DNA of 64,000 nt from Flaccisagitta enflata (GCA_965153355.1 OZ231127.1:50592001-50656000), one strand, 5' to 3'; shown: positions 1 to 11,322, numbered from the stretch's first letter. Translations and numbers: made by a program. Notes: generated from the letters alone by a model not told the origin.

Positions 1-160
1 TCAAAAAGATCAAAAATGACCAAAAAGGAATAGGGGGACCGACCAACTAACCAACGGATCAACAGACGGACAGATGGAGGGACGGACAGATGGATGGAGG
101 GACGGACAGACGGATGGAGGGACGGACAGACGGATGGAGGGACGAACATACTAAGCAATT
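1..160 (+). repeat. Tail fragment of CAAGG-family repeat with GACGGACAGATGG tandem
   Basis: The segment holds several units of a gacggacagatggatggag-like tandem, preceded by the A-rich and gaccgacc-type sequence seen in the middle of CAAGG-family copies elsewhere. The left end is cut by the window edge. It is assigned by similarity to the next copy. Confidence 0.55.
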
Positions 161-163
161 AAC

Positions 164-362
164 AAGGCCGGATACACGGCTACCCTATTCGTGTGCGGGT
201 GGGCAGGGGCAGGGGCAATGATGGAGAAGGTCACTGGGGAATTTGGGCAGGAGCAGTGAGCTCAAAACGCTGAAAAATGCTGAAAAAGTAATATGGGGAC
301 CGACCGACCGACCAACCGACGGACATAGCGGGGTGTAGAGTTGCGTAGCATACAACTATGAA
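164..362 (+). repeat. CAAGG-family dispersed repeat copy
   Basis: This near full-length copy starts with caaggccggatacacgg, then has the gtgcgggtgggcaggggc block, the tttgggcaggagcagtgag block, a short (gacc)n run and the terminal block gcggggtgtagag followed by a degenerate hairpin (gttgcgtagcatacaac). Confidence 0.8.
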
Positions 363-785
363 TACATTCTGAACCACTTTCCAGATTGCGCACCTGCAAA
401 ACTAGTCTTAAAAAACATTTTTCCGCTAACCGGAAGTGACGCGCCACTTTGACGTCATTTTTTTGCCATTTACCGTCGTCAAAAAGTTTTTTTGACGCAA
501 AATTTGGATTCTGCATCGAAATCTACATCGCATAAGGTAGTTCGCTCAGATTTTTTCCTCAAAGGAAGAAGCTTATTCATGTTTAAATGTAGATCCTATC
601 AGAAATCGTGATAATTTCTTGGTCTATCTATTCTGGCTCGTAGTCCTTGACACATTATTTTTTCCGTTGATAGGATATTAAAAGTTAAGGACTTTTTATG
701 ATTGTTATTTCATAACAACACATCTGGTCATCATTTGAGCCGGTGGTTGAGGGTTTTTTACGATTTTTTTATATTTTCCCGACGT
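363..785. other. Intergenic, no gene seen
   Basis: AT-rich unique-looking sequence without a convincing ORF. It lies downstream of the stop codon of the minus-strand coiled-coil gene and may contain its 3' UTR. Confidence 0.5.
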
Positions 786-2072
786 CTACTGTGCATGCAA
801 TTTTGCCTGTTTTGACTCAGTAAATAATGCGCGCTGGTATTGGGAAGTTGGAGGCGACGTTGACGCAGAAGGAAAATGATCCTGATGGAACTCGGTTGCT
901 TTTGGCGATTTTTTTCTGGCACCCATATCAATCATTACGCCTCCACCTCCCGTCGTTATTTGTTCATTGCATTGCACCATGACCATGGGTGATTTTTGAA
1001 CGGCGATTTGTTGGGAGTCCATGGGAGAAACTGTATCAGCGTGAATCTTTTCTTTCTCAACGGTGCCATGAGTAACACTGTTCTGCGCAACTTCGGTGGA
1101 TTTCACACTGCTATCAAACATGACATTCTCGACGGCTGTTACTTTGGCGCCAGCGCGAGACGTTTCCTCTTCTACCATCGACGCCTCTACTTCCGCCGGC
1201 ACCACTTCTTTCGTCGACGCCCCTGCTTCCGCCAACGTCTCTGCTTCCGCAGACGCTCCTGCTTCCGTCGACGCCTCCACCACCTCGTCCACGCCTGGAT
1301 GAATATTGTCCATTTTTTCTCCACGAGACGCATCTGCTTCCGCCGCCGCCTCCACCACCTCGTCCACGCCTGGATGAATATTGTCCAGTTTTTCTCCACG
1401 AGACGCCTCTGCTTCCGCCGCCGCCTCCACCACCTCGTCCACGCCTGGATGAATATTGTCCATTTTTTCTCCACGAGACGCCTCTGCTTCCGTTGACGCC
1501 TCCACTGCGTCGTGCATCCCTTGAGAGGCCGTGTCCAATTCTTCTCCATGACCCGCTTCTTGATTTTCTATGGTGAGGATTTCGTTCTCAATTGCATCAA
1601 AGAGGTCGCTATTCAAATCTCTGACGGATTGAGAAATGTTCACCTCCTCGTCATTTTCCGATGAAGTGAGCAGTGTCATCAAATTTTTTGTCATCTCGAG
1701 GGCAATTTTTCTTGCAGTTTCTCTTTGCTTGCCTTCGTCAATTTGATGCTTCAATTTCGCCTCCTATAACACAGATATATTAAACAGTTAATTATGCGGA
1801 TACCACAATGACTTTTAGACAAGGATGGTATAAAATTAATGAAATTTTGAGTATCAAATTTGCATATATCATTCAGCCTACCTGGGCTAATTCTTCAATC
1901 GTCATTTCCATTTCATCTGCCTGGGCTTGGAACTTTTGCATCCACTGGTCCACCATTCTGTCGGTCTTTCTCTTTTTTTCACTTTCCTCGGTTTGGATTA
2001 GGAGCCACGACTTTTGCTTCGCTGCGTGTTCATCATAGGCGTTGGAACGGGTCACCTATGGCAAAAGGCAAC

Positions 2073-2160
<88 letters not shown>

Positions 2161-2828
2161 TCTCTCCCCCTCTCTCTCCATATTCACACGGTTTTGCACA
2201 TATGCATAACAAAATTAGTACCTTAATGTCGGTCATACGCGATTTTATATTAGTTTCTTCGTCTTGCGCCTCCTTCAACAACGCTCGGGCGTTATCAAGA
2301 TGTCGTTGGGCCTCTTCAACTTGATATGCGGCTTTGGTCTCTCTCGCCGTCAACTCCAAAATTTCTTTTTTGTTTAATTCTTCTTTCTCGACAATCTCCG
2401 TCAATAGTTGGTCACAACCATCCAACTTTGCTTGGGAAATTTTCAAGTCGTCTTTTGACGATTCCGCGGTTTGCTGCATCGACGTGGCCAACTCTTTCGC
2501 GACGCGGCTTAAATCTTTTATCTTCGACCAGATCTTGAAGGCGAGTTCGGGACATCTACCAAAACAAAATGATAACGGGATCTTTTCTCATTTGCATATA
2601 TTTTCCGTCAGAGGTCGCTGCTCCCACTCCCAGGGCGTCTAAATTTTTATTTTCGACAAAAGAACACTGCAGGCGTAGCAACTGCGTACAGTAAACCCCG
2701 TTTAAAACGCATTACTGTTCTACGAAATTTGGTCACCTGCTAGGAAGCGGACGTTGCTTGCTTAACTCTGTAGTAAGAGCTTTACTCCACGCGACCACTT
2801 TTTCGTATTTCTTCTGTGTGAATGACAT
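786..2828 (-). CDS. Novel four-exon coiled-coil protein with 25-residue repeats
   Basis: I do not recognise this family. Four exons join in frame on the minus strand: 2828-2737, 2555-2222, 2055-1882 and 1763-786, with GT donors and AG acceptors and phases 2, 0 and 0. The predicted product is about 525 aa. The N-terminal 200 residues are Lys/Glu/Gln-rich with heptad-like spacing and probably form a coiled coil. The last exon is acidic and holds three almost identical 25-residue repeats (unit containing GEKMDNIHPGVDEVVEA), encoded by 75-bp tandem repeats at about 1309-1533, plus degenerate neighbours. No signal peptide or membrane segment is seen. The start at MSFTQKKYEK is the first in-frame ATG of the first exon I can find. 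The intron at 2221-2056 carries a long (CT)n run. Function is unknown; a cytoskeletal or scaffold role would be a guess. Confidence 0.7.
1309..1533. repeat. 75-bp coding tandem repeat, three units
   Basis: Three 75-bp units differ by only a few bases and keep frame inside the last exon of the coiled-coil gene. The low divergence points to recent unequal exchange, so copy number may vary between alleles. Confidence 0.85.
2077..2178. repeat. (CT)n microsatellite in an intron
   Basis: About 80 bp of near-perfect CT dinucleotides plus a degenerate edge. It lies in the intron between exons 2 and 3 of the minus-strand coiled-coil gene, so it is purine-rich in the transcript. Confidence 0.95.
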
Positions 2829-3498
2829 CTTTTTTTTTTTGAGGGTTTTTTTTTTTTGAATTTTATTTCCAGAAAAATAAAATGAAGAGATGTGCACCGC
2901 TTGGATTAAAATCGTGCGAATGAGACAATTTCTTAAAGCAACCCGCTTATATGATCACTTTCTTTCACATTTTAAAAGGCATCAAGAAAAAAAAAAGAAA
3001 TTGAACCATTGCCAAATCTTAATCGCGACGATACATTGATCTCTCAATTTTCCCTCTATTTTTCTTTAGCTATCTCTGTCTCTTTCATTGTCTTCAACTT
3101 TGTTTGTTCGTCTTCCCCTTTCTTTCTTTTCTATCCAAATGTTTATACGTCTGTCTATCTATATCTGTCTATCTAGCTTTTTCTATCCATCTGTTTCTTT
3201 CTAGCTGTTTCTATCTAGCTGTTTCTATCTAGCTGTTTCTATCTAGCTGTTTCTATCTAACTGTTTCTATCTAGCTATTTCTATCTATATATTTCTGTCT
3301 GTCCCTAACACTGACTATTTGAAATTTCAATGAGAATAAGAAAAAGAACAATGTGTGACTTAAAGCCAACACTACGCTATACAAGGTATTCTTTTGTGAG
3401 TAATGCGTCTGGACCTAAAAAGGTCCAGCTCATGATGGGGGACGAAAGCCAGGTCTTGTTCTGCCAAACCACATTTCAGATGAAACAACCATTAATCT
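2829..3498. other. Intergenic with short pyrimidine tandem repeat
   Basis: This spacer lies between two minus-strand genes and may include the promoter of the coiled-coil gene. Positions about 3190-3300 hold a 14-bp tandem (atctagctgtttct) of roughly eight units. No ORF is convincing. Confidence 0.6.
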
Positions 3499-3945
3499 TT
3501 ACAGATCAATGAGATCCGATTGAGCCTGTGACGCACCATTTCCACTTTGCGTCCCACTAGCCGCCGCTTGTGCAGTAGCCGTTGGACGCCATATCTCGAT
3601 TAACCTCAAGATAAAGGGGAAATGGCGGGTCAACGCGGCTTGTACGCTCTCACCATGTCTCACTGACCAAATAATGGAGATCACGATAAGAACCGCACTA
3701 GCCGTACCAGCGGCCACCTCAAAGCCAAATTTGACCTTATCTACGGAACTTTCTGGGTTACCGCAGACGCAATCGCATTTTGGCACTGATGTGGCCGTTG
3801 ACAGGTCAACCGAATCCTTTGTCGTCTCATCCTCCTTGTGGCGGGACAGGTCCGGATTGCTGTCGGGATCTGGATCGATCGTTGTCGGCGAACTTGCAAT
3901 CGCCGACGAGATCCAAATCGCAACCAGAAGGAAACGGATGCGCAT
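3499..3945 (-). CDS. Small signal-peptide, single-TM protein, unknown
   Basis: A single-exon ORF of 148 aa that I cannot assign to a family. Residues 1-19 look like a signal peptide (MRIRFLLVAIWISSAIASS). Residues 20-70 are acidic and polar with a tight cysteine cluster at 57, 59 and 61 (KCDCVCG). Residues about 72-95 are hydrophobic (FEVAAGTASAVLIVISIIW) and followed by R/H, as expected for a membrane stop. The tail of about 50 residues is Ala/Ser/Gln-rich and ends in SDLIDL. The predicted topology is type I, with a short cysteine-bearing ectodomain and a small cytosolic tail. The next gene downstream on the plus coordinate, also minus-strand, is another single-TM protein with an SDLIQL motif in its tail; whether the two are related is uncertain. 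No introns are needed. Confidence 0.6.
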   Translation of the reverse strand: MRIRFLLVAIWISSAIASSPTTIDPDPDSNPDLSRHKEDETTKDSVDLSTATSVPKCDCVCGNPESSVDKVKFGFEVAAGTASAVLIVISIIWSVRHGESVQAALTRHFPFILRLIEIWRPTATAQAAASGTQSGNGASQAQSDLIDL

Positions 3946-4639
3946 CTTCGAAGAGGAATATTCTTGCTGGCTTGAAAATCTTCACTTGATCTTGCGTAGG
4001 AAATCTTCACCGAGTAGAAACAACCTTCCCTTACCCAACCTTATAAAGGATTTCATTACCGGCATTTGTAGAAGTGAGGAACCATGCTCGACCACTCACA
4101 TAACTCAGACGGCAAATGGCCAAATCTCATTGGATACTCAAACCCGCGTATCCATCCCCACCCAAGCTGAAGGAACGAAGGGGAAATGAATCTCCTTTTA
4201 AGGTAAGATTGGCAAAAGTAAAGTGCAGGACATGTACAACTTGTTGGTCCTAACTGCCGCCTTTCTCTTACGTCAAATCGATTATTGATCGCATGATACG
4301 CGACTCTACATTCCACTTTCTCGGTCTGTCGGTCCATCCATGCAAAATAAATAAAGGGCGAAGAAGTACAAAAATGATCATTTTTTATTACTTCATCATG
4401 CAAAGTAACCAATTACACATGAATTGAAAGATGTATGAATAAAAAAAAAAGTAACCGTACAAATACTGACTTTAACAAAAATGATGAAAATCAAAACGGT
4501 AAAATATGTCTACATCTCTGTCTCTCTGGCTCTCTGTTTATGTCTTTCTCTCTCTCTCTCTCTATTTGTCTTTCTGTTTCTGTTTTTCTCTCTGTCGTGT
4601 CTCTGTCTCTCTATGTCTCTCTCTATGTCTCTCTATCTC
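3946..4639. other. Intergenic, no gene seen
   Basis: Spacer between two minus-strand genes. It contains unique AT-rich sequence and, from about 4505, a pyrimidine-rich run leading into the (CT)n array. Plus-strand ORFs here are low-complexity. Confidence 0.5.
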
Positions 4640-4647
4640 TCTCTCTC

Positions 4648-4738
<91 letters not shown>
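4640..4738. repeat. Compound (CT)n(CA)n microsatellite
   Basis: About 80 bp of CT followed directly by about 16 bp of CA. It lies just beyond the 3' end of the minus-strand TM gene. Confidence 0.95.
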
Positions 4739-4748
4739 ATACACCACT

Positions 4749-6131
4749 TTACAGCCTTGTCGTTGAGAACACATTATTCAAAGGCAAATCACACGTAGGC
4801 GTAGGTCGGGCTGAATAACGGACACTATTCAATTGAATGAGGTCACTAACACTTCTTCTTGCAGATGCTCTATCCCCACCCAACAGACTTGATCCAGCAT
4901 TTGCAGCTACATTCGGATTGTCCAAAAGATCGTCTCCTTGAGGATTTGGGCAGGGCGCCAAAAAGGGTCCGAAACTGCTAATAGACGCAGATTGTAAACG
5001 AAGACGGGTTATCAGCTCTCTAGATGTCGCCATTTCCCGTCTAATCTGCGTGAGGAGCGCAGTCTGATCTTCCATTTCGACGAGGGTGGCGCGCATTTGT
5101 TCGGAAACACCGGCTGGAAAAAAAGAGAGAAAATACAAATGTGATGATATCTGAGTGTTGGTAAGTGGGCCTCAATCAACGATCTCACCTAACAAAAACT
5201 ATTTGCATATTGACGCAACGGTGAATATTGTAACGTTTACATGCAAACATATAATATCATCAAAATATCATGCTCAAAAATGATTCAATATCTAACAACA
5301 ATATTGATTTCTCTTTTATGTACTAAATATAACATCTGAATCGAAAGAAAAAAAACATTTCAATCAAGCGGGTCGTAACATAAATTCAATTTATATACAT
5401 TGACTACGCCAAGAAAAATTTCTCTCGGTCAAATCTGATTTTAGCATTGAATAAGGCGATCTAGTCTATTTATTGTAGACGTAGCGTGTTATTTATTGCG
5501 GATTGGTTTGTGATGAACAAACCGTAATATTTGGAGCCCATGCTTAGCATGGGGCACAAAAAAACTAATTAACATTGAAAACTTCTCACCTAGAGCCCTC
5601 TTGGTCTTGGCCCATGTGATGAAGAGAATAACCATGGTTATGAGCAAAAGCGTTAGGATGGCAGACAGCGTGGCCAACTCCTTCCACTTCCATGCAAATC
5701 CAACACCGGCAGAACCTAAAAACAAGAAATTCAAAATTCATTTTTCAAATTTACCAATTATTATTTACGACTTTTTTTTCGGTCGGCGAGAGCCGCCTTT
5801 ATTGTACTACCATGTAGTATATCCATACATTAACCCCCCCCCCCTCATATCATTTGTCTTTATATCTACCTTCCGTTTGTCCAATTCCGGCGGTGTCGAT
5901 GGCCGGTATCGCACTTCCGGCGACAGCGCTTGACGTCGTGGCATTATGCGCAAAGGTGATCGTCGACGGAAGTATCGGATTTTCAACCACCACGGGCGTA
6001 GGGGTAACGAAATCCAAAACTCCATCACTCCCGGGCGATGTGTGATCTGTGTTTATTGAAATTTCAAAATCGTCTGAGTCGTAGATAATGGGAATTTCTT
6101 CGTCCATCTTAAATTTTGATTTCTCTTTCAA
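4749..6131 (-). CDS. Three-exon single-TM protein with coiled-coil tail, unknown
   Basis: I do not recognise this family. Exons 6131-5870, 5715-5590 and 5113-4749 join with GT-AG introns, both in phase 1, to give about 250 aa. Residues 1-90 are acidic then Thr/Pro/Ala-rich with one possible N-glycosylation site (HNATT) and no N-terminal signal peptide. Residues about 101-122 form one membrane segment (LATLSAILTLLLITMVILFI), followed by the basic KTKR. After the membrane comes a short amphipathic stretch (VSEQMRATLVEMEDQTALL) that may form a coiled coil, then a Ser/Arg-rich tail. A second Met at residue 9 is an equally possible start. The basic residues just after the TM suggest that the C-terminus is cytosolic. 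The neighbouring minus-strand gene has a similar single-TM layout. Confidence 0.6.
5768..5805. repeat. Short dispersed repeat shared with 28250-28285
   Basis: The block ggtcggcgagagccgccttta here reappears in inverse orientation near 28250-28285, in both cases next to a T/A homopolymer run. It lies in intron 1 of the TM gene. Probably a transposon fragment. Confidence 0.6.
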
Positions 6132-6207
6132 CTTAATTCCAATTCTTCTATTTCTTAAATGACTAATATCTTACAGCTACTGTTGTTTTCTCTTTCTGTT
6201 TCTTTCT

Positions 6208-6259
<52 letters not shown>

Positions 6260-6262
6260 CTC
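6208..6262. repeat. (CT)n microsatellite
   Basis: About 55 bp of CT dinucleotides just upstream of the minus-strand TM gene. Confidence 0.95.
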
Positions 6263-6388
6263 CCAACTGTATATTTTAGACGAAAACTGAACTTTGATAC
6301 CACGCCACTTTCTTCCACAATGAGGGACCACGACTTTCACGAATTATAAGTCAGAAAAAAAACCGCGAAAATATTGTCGCTTTATCAG

Positions 6389-6534
6389 TTGCGGACACGC
6401 AACTCTTTAACAGGCTTTGTCCGTCCGTCCGTCCGTCCAATGGTCGGTCCGTGTTCACGAGTCGAAAAGTGGGAAACGCGCATATCCACCCCTGCCCACC
6501 CGTCCGCAACTGGTGGTCGAGTATCCGGCCTTGT
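6389..6534 (-). repeat. CAAGG-family copy, GTTGCGGACAC subfamily
   Basis: Reverse-oriented copy: the terminal hairpin ttgcggacacgcaa comes first, then (gtcc)n, cctgcccacccgtccgcaac and gtatccggccttgt at the end. It belongs to the shorter subfamily without the GGAGCAGTGAG block. Confidence 0.8.
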
Positions 6535-7462
6535 CTAGTTGGTTAACCGCTTTGTCAGTCGGTCTGTTGGTCTAACAATTGGCCATGTGTAATCCATATT
6601 TCGTATCTCACCATTTTTTCACGAATGCCTAGAATTTCAAAACTACTAAACCGTGTCTATCGGTCCGTCGGTCTATCCTTCTGTCTGTCAGTTTGCACTG
6701 TCACTTGTGTAATCAGTAGTCAGTATTTTGCATGGGGGCGCACAATGAACACCGTCCCGGCACTACGCGGACTGATCATGGGTATTCCTGTGTGTACTAC
6801 CTGGTTCCTATCTGCACCGACGTCATTCATTCTATAGTTTTTGCACTCCAATTCCGCCTCGATCACGAATCGCGTATTCTGTATCGAATATCGCACCCCC
6901 ATGTCCTTTTCTCACTCGCGCCTGAGATTACAAAGAGAGAGAGAGAAAGTTGTCGGCGTGAAAGAGTAGAGCGATTCTATTACAAAGTAGAGAATGGAGA
7001 GAATTACGCAGAGGAGACGAGTAGAGAGAGAGTAATACTGAGTAAAAACTATCAGAAAGAAAAGGCATTGGGAAGAGGAGGGGATGGGGGGGGGGGGAGC
7101 GGGGCAAAGTCGAAATGTGGTACAAACAAAAATTGGAAAGGCAGAGAGTGACAGAGAATCGGGAGGCAAAAATAGAGACAAAGGAATAAAGAAGAAAGAA
7201 CACGAGACAAAGACAGAGACATGGGAACATAGACAGGAACAGGCAGTACTTCCCTCATCTACATAAAGTAGTATTTGTTTTATTTATTCATATATTTCTA
7301 TATATATTTATAAATGCGTGTAACACCACGCATATAGTTTCAAATTTTAAATATCATTTCTTAACTGTTTGTTGAGGGCAAAATGTGTATGAAACAACTA
7401 CATAATATCTAAGATTTAAAAATGCCCATGGCACAATGTATTAAAACCACTCAAAATTTCAA
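6535..7462. other. Intergenic, partly purine-rich
   Basis: No supported gene. Positions about 6925-7245 are strongly A/G-rich with a G-run at 7081-7098. An ORF across this part is compositional only. Confidence 0.6.
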
Positions 7463-7699
7463 ACATAATTCTCCACCTTCATACATAGGTCAATCGAGGT
7501 GAAGTCCAGCATTTACCTTCTTAGCGTCAATCATTTCCCATATATTTGGAAGATGGCCCAATGGGGGGATAAACCCCTCATGATCAGTGGTCATGTAAAA
7601 AGGGGCCATTTTCCAAATATATGGGAAATGATTGACGCTAAGAAGGTAAACGCAGGACTTCACCTCGATTAACCTATGTATGAAGGTGGAGAATTATGT
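7463..7699. mobile_element. Foldback element, 237-bp near-perfect palindrome
   Basis: Left arm 7463-about 7558 and right arm about 7603-7699 are inverted copies with few mismatches (outermost acataattctccacc on the left). The spacer is only about 45 bp. The layout is that of a foldback/MITE-type element; no clear target duplication could be read. Confidence 0.8.
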
Positions 7700-7770
7700 G
7701 CAGTAGTTATACCTGGGGGGGGGTCTCTGTATAGCAAAGGTCACACACACACACATTCACACAGTAGTAA

Positions 7771-7982
7771 TAGTTTGTTGTAATGTATGTGTAGATCAAT
7801 GTAATGCTTGCTAGATTGTTAGATTTGGCCAAAGAGCTTGATGATATTTGAAGAAACTTTGATTCTTGCTTGATGATGGTCAGTTAGTAGTGGCATTCGC
7901 TTGTTGCCGTAGCAAGCTCTTTGGCCAAATCTAACAATCTAGCAAGCATTACATTGATCTACACATACATTACACCAAACTA
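7771..7982. mobile_element. Foldback element with 70-bp inverted arms
   Basis: Arms 7771-7840 and 7913-7982 are inverted copies with one mismatch near the outer end. The inner 72 bp is unique. It begins 71 bp after the preceding palindrome ends but shares no obvious sequence with it. Confidence 0.8.
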
Positions 7983-8491
7983 AACAGCACAGAAATGCTA
8001 GTAATCCGTAATGAATAACCAGCGCCCAAGCAGACCCGCGGAATTGGGCAGACATTACGCTTGACCGAATTTTGTTCTGGAGAACCCAGCCCAATACTAC
8101 TTCCTGTCCCTTAAAAAAAAAATCCAAAACCTAGAACAATTGGAGTGGATCTTGGGTAGTGTCGAAATAGATTTCTGGCGAAATTTATCATCTGGCCAAA
8201 TACATCATCTGGCCAAATATATCATCTGGCCAAAAATATCGTCTGTTGAAAAACGTTGCATCAAGATGTAAATGATCAGCGATATTTCAGCAGTGCTTCA
8301 TTATCATATGCTGAATAGGAATGAATTAACACCTCTCGCAAAATAAGACCAACCGGGATCTGAATTTCTCCAAATTTGTCAATCACGAGTCCAGGTTATT
8401 GATAATGTTAAGACAGCGGCGTAAGAGGAAGGCATGTCAGGCATGCCACGGCATGCCCTATTGCCGAGACACCAAATTTGTCGGAAATCTT

Positions 8492-8565
<74 letters not shown>

Positions 8566-9295
8566 TAAAAGCGAAGAAGTTAAAAAGTTAAAAGAAAGGA
8601 ATTTAATCAAAGAATGGGGAAATAGAGAAAAAGGAAAAAAAAAGGAAAGCAAAAAGCAAAAAAGCAGACTAACACAGACTGACAGATAAACTAATTGTAT
8701 TTTTATAAAGGTTAGATCAGAGACTAAAATTGACATGTCATGAAATATTCACCCTTTTTAGTGATTGCACTCTCAAAATAAAGTGGTTTTTCATAAAAGT
8801 ATAGCAGTAATCCCATTTTTTGACAGCTTTAAGGCAAAAATCACAGATAAATTTCTGTTGTGACACTAAATTTGTTGGGACACCAATCAGGAGTGGCATG
8901 GCCAAAAAATTAAACCCTCCCACGCCCCTGTGTTAAGACAAGTTATTTCCCCGAGGTTTCTACAAACGCATTCGGCCAGACGATCCAACGAGCGCGCGTG
9001 TTTTCCTACTTGGCCTTGTTTTCCTGGCTCTTAACGAGACCGACGCAATCATGAAGGGACTCTTGATTGGAACCAAATGCATGAATTATCTTGAAGAGCG
9101 TCGCTTAATTGGCTTAAATATCGCTCCCATCCCTCGCGAAGTCATTTAGAATGAGGCAGAAGATGACGAAGACCGAACGCGCGTGGCGGGGGGGGGGGGG
9201 AAGAGGAGGTAGAGAGACAAAGATCGGCCAAAAGAGAAAACGAAAAATGAGACTGAATCGGGCGGACAGCTTCATTTTTTCTAGTGACGTGAACG
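7983..9295. other. Intergenic with short tandem and GA array
   Basis: No supported gene. Positions about 8185-8245 hold an 18-bp tandem (catctggccaaatatat-like) of three to four units. Positions 8491-8552 are (GA)n followed by (GACA)n. A G-run lies at 9187-9200. The rest looks unique. Confidence 0.6.
8491..8565. repeat. (GA)n then (GACA)n microsatellite
   Basis: About 60 bp of GA dinucleotides with one AA break, followed by three GACA units. Confidence 0.95.
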
Positions 9296-10052
9296 CGACT
9301 CCATAACCCGCTTTGTCCGTCGGTCAGTCTGTAACGCTTAGCTTTTTTTGGCGTTTACAGGCCTTTTTTGGGCAGCGGCCCCAAAGGGCCGATGTCCTGT
9401 AGGACACAGGGGTGAATTTCCTTACGTCCCTCCGTACGTACGTACGTCCGTCCGTATGTCCCCCCCCCTGAACCTTCTCAATTCTCAAATTTCCATTGAA
9501 TAACATGGGAAAATAACAAAATGCAAACTTCCCATTGAATAACATGGGAAAATGACAACTTGCAAACTTTCCATCGAATAACATGGAAAATTTACAAACA
9601 ATAGAAAAATGCACATTTTCCATCGAATAACATGGAAAATTAACAAAAAAATTTAAAAAATGCAAAATAGCAATTGGATAACATAAAAAATTGACAAAGA
9701 AATGAAATTCCCGTTGAATAACAGGGGAAAATTAACAATAAATTGTAGGAAATACATAGCTCCCATTGAATATCATGGAAAATTGCCTTTAAGGCCTGAA
9801 ATATGCCTTCTCAGGACGTAAGGAAATTCACCCCTGTGTCCTACAGGACATCGGCCCTTTGGGGCCGCTGCCCTGCTCTCACTCCACCTCTTCAGTTGAT
9901 CACCCTATGCAGGGCATCGGGTACCGCTGACCATGTGCAATCCTTGGATGACTTGTTTAAAACTGCTCCTGCCCAAATGCTTGGTTAGCTTTTTCAATCA
10001 TTGCCCCAGGCCACCCGCACGCGGCTTAGATGGCCGTGTATCCGGCCTTGTT
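9296..10052 (-). repeat. CAAGG-family copy split by another insertion
   Basis: The head of a reverse-oriented copy (gcgactccataacccgctttgtccg) ends at about 9369. The rest (ctgctcctgcccaaatg, cacccgcacgcg, gtatccggccttgtt) resumes after the 9370-9873 element and ends at 10052. About 85 bp after the insert are not clearly alignable. Confidence 0.6.
9370..9873. mobile_element. TIR element GGGCAGCGG, about 500 bp
   Basis: Inverted ends of about 58 bp (GGGCAGCGGCCCCAAAGGG on the left, its complement on the right to 9873) enclose a degenerate internal tandem based on ttccattgaataacatggg at 9480-9780. A relative with only one recognisable end lies at 34738-34980. It is non-coding and nested in a CAAGG-family copy. 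Confidence 0.75.
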
Positions 10053-10520
10053 CATTTAATTTTGTTTTATCTACTTTTGCGGCCCAAATTCATAGTAGTT
10101 AAAGAAACTGTCTTGTCCCTAATCTTAAGGAGATCGAGAGAGAGAGCTGTATTGAAGGAAAAGTCAATTTGGAGCATTTTACACAGACTCCACAAATCAG
10201 AATCACAAATAAGACCCCACATGAGCACAGGCCTTGAGTCCTGATTTAAAACCTTATTGGACCAAAGCAGAGGAAATTCAACGACGTGTCGGAACTGTCA
10301 GTTCCCGTTCCGTCGTGTCAAATCTCTATAATGACATTAATGACGAGAACTGACACGCGTGATACGAATCTTATGATTGTTATCAAGAAATAGAAATGAC
10401 GGATTGTTTCGATATTTGGTGGCAAGAAAAGATGAAAAGATACTCGTATGGACAAAAGAAGAAACTGTGGGATATTTCATAACGTGTCGATAGAAATTAA
10501 GAGGAAAAGACAAAACAGCG

Positions 10521-10699
10521 TGCACGCGACTATACAACCCGCTTTGTCCGTCGGTCGGTCGGTTGGTCGGTCACACATTACTTTTTTTTATGATTTTATT
10601 TCTTTGACCTCACTGCTCCTGCCCAAATGGTCTGGTGACCTCAAATATGGCCCCTGCCCACCCGCACGCGACTTCGGTAGCCGTGTATCCGGCCTTGTT
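10521..10699 (-). repeat. CAAGG-family copy, full length
   Basis: It runs in order from the terminal block (tgcacgcgactatacaacccg), through (gtcggtcg)n, the ctcactgctcctgcccaaatg block and cacccgcacgcgac, to gtatccggccttgtt. Confidence 0.85.
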
Positions 10700-11235
10700 C
10701 ATATTCACTGCGACGTGAAACAGATGAATTTAATTTCCACCAAAACCTGTTTTTGTATCATTTGGAATTTCGTGAATCAAACTCTGAGATTCTTACCGCA
10801 ATTGGTAATTCACTGCCTCCTAAGAAAATGAATTTAATTGAACTCACACGTGCACCGCATGGATGAAATAGATGATCCGTTGCTTGTTGCAGATGATCTG
10901 CGCTATCTTGTGAAGACCTGAGCTAGATCGAGGGAGATCATGTACAGGTGAATGGAAAAGATACTGCTATTGAAGCAGTTGCTAGTAGCAAGTTGCCTAT
11001 TGCCTGATAAATCTTGTGAAGGTGCTAGAATTCATTGTTCAATGCAGCAGATGATACTATTCTTGAAGCAGATGTCAGATTGACGCAGATGATCATCTGC
11101 TAGCTGCTGCCGCAATCGCGTCTCGTTCCTCTTCGTTTATCACGTGATCGATCGGAGGACGAACACGCTCAAGACAAGAGCTATGCTTCGATGAACGAGG
11201 CGAGAATTGATTCCAATCTTTATTTGGATGACTAA

Positions 11236-11238
<3 letters not shown>
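10700..11238. other. Intergenic, no gene seen
   Basis: Unique-looking sequence. Part of it (10870-11110) repeats short words such as gcagatgat and tgaagcag, but no clean repeat unit or ORF is present. Confidence 0.5.

Positions 11239-11322
<84 letters not shown>
11239..11322. repeat. (GA)n(GACA)n microsatellite
   Basis: About 64 bp of GA followed by five GACA units. Confidence 0.95.
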
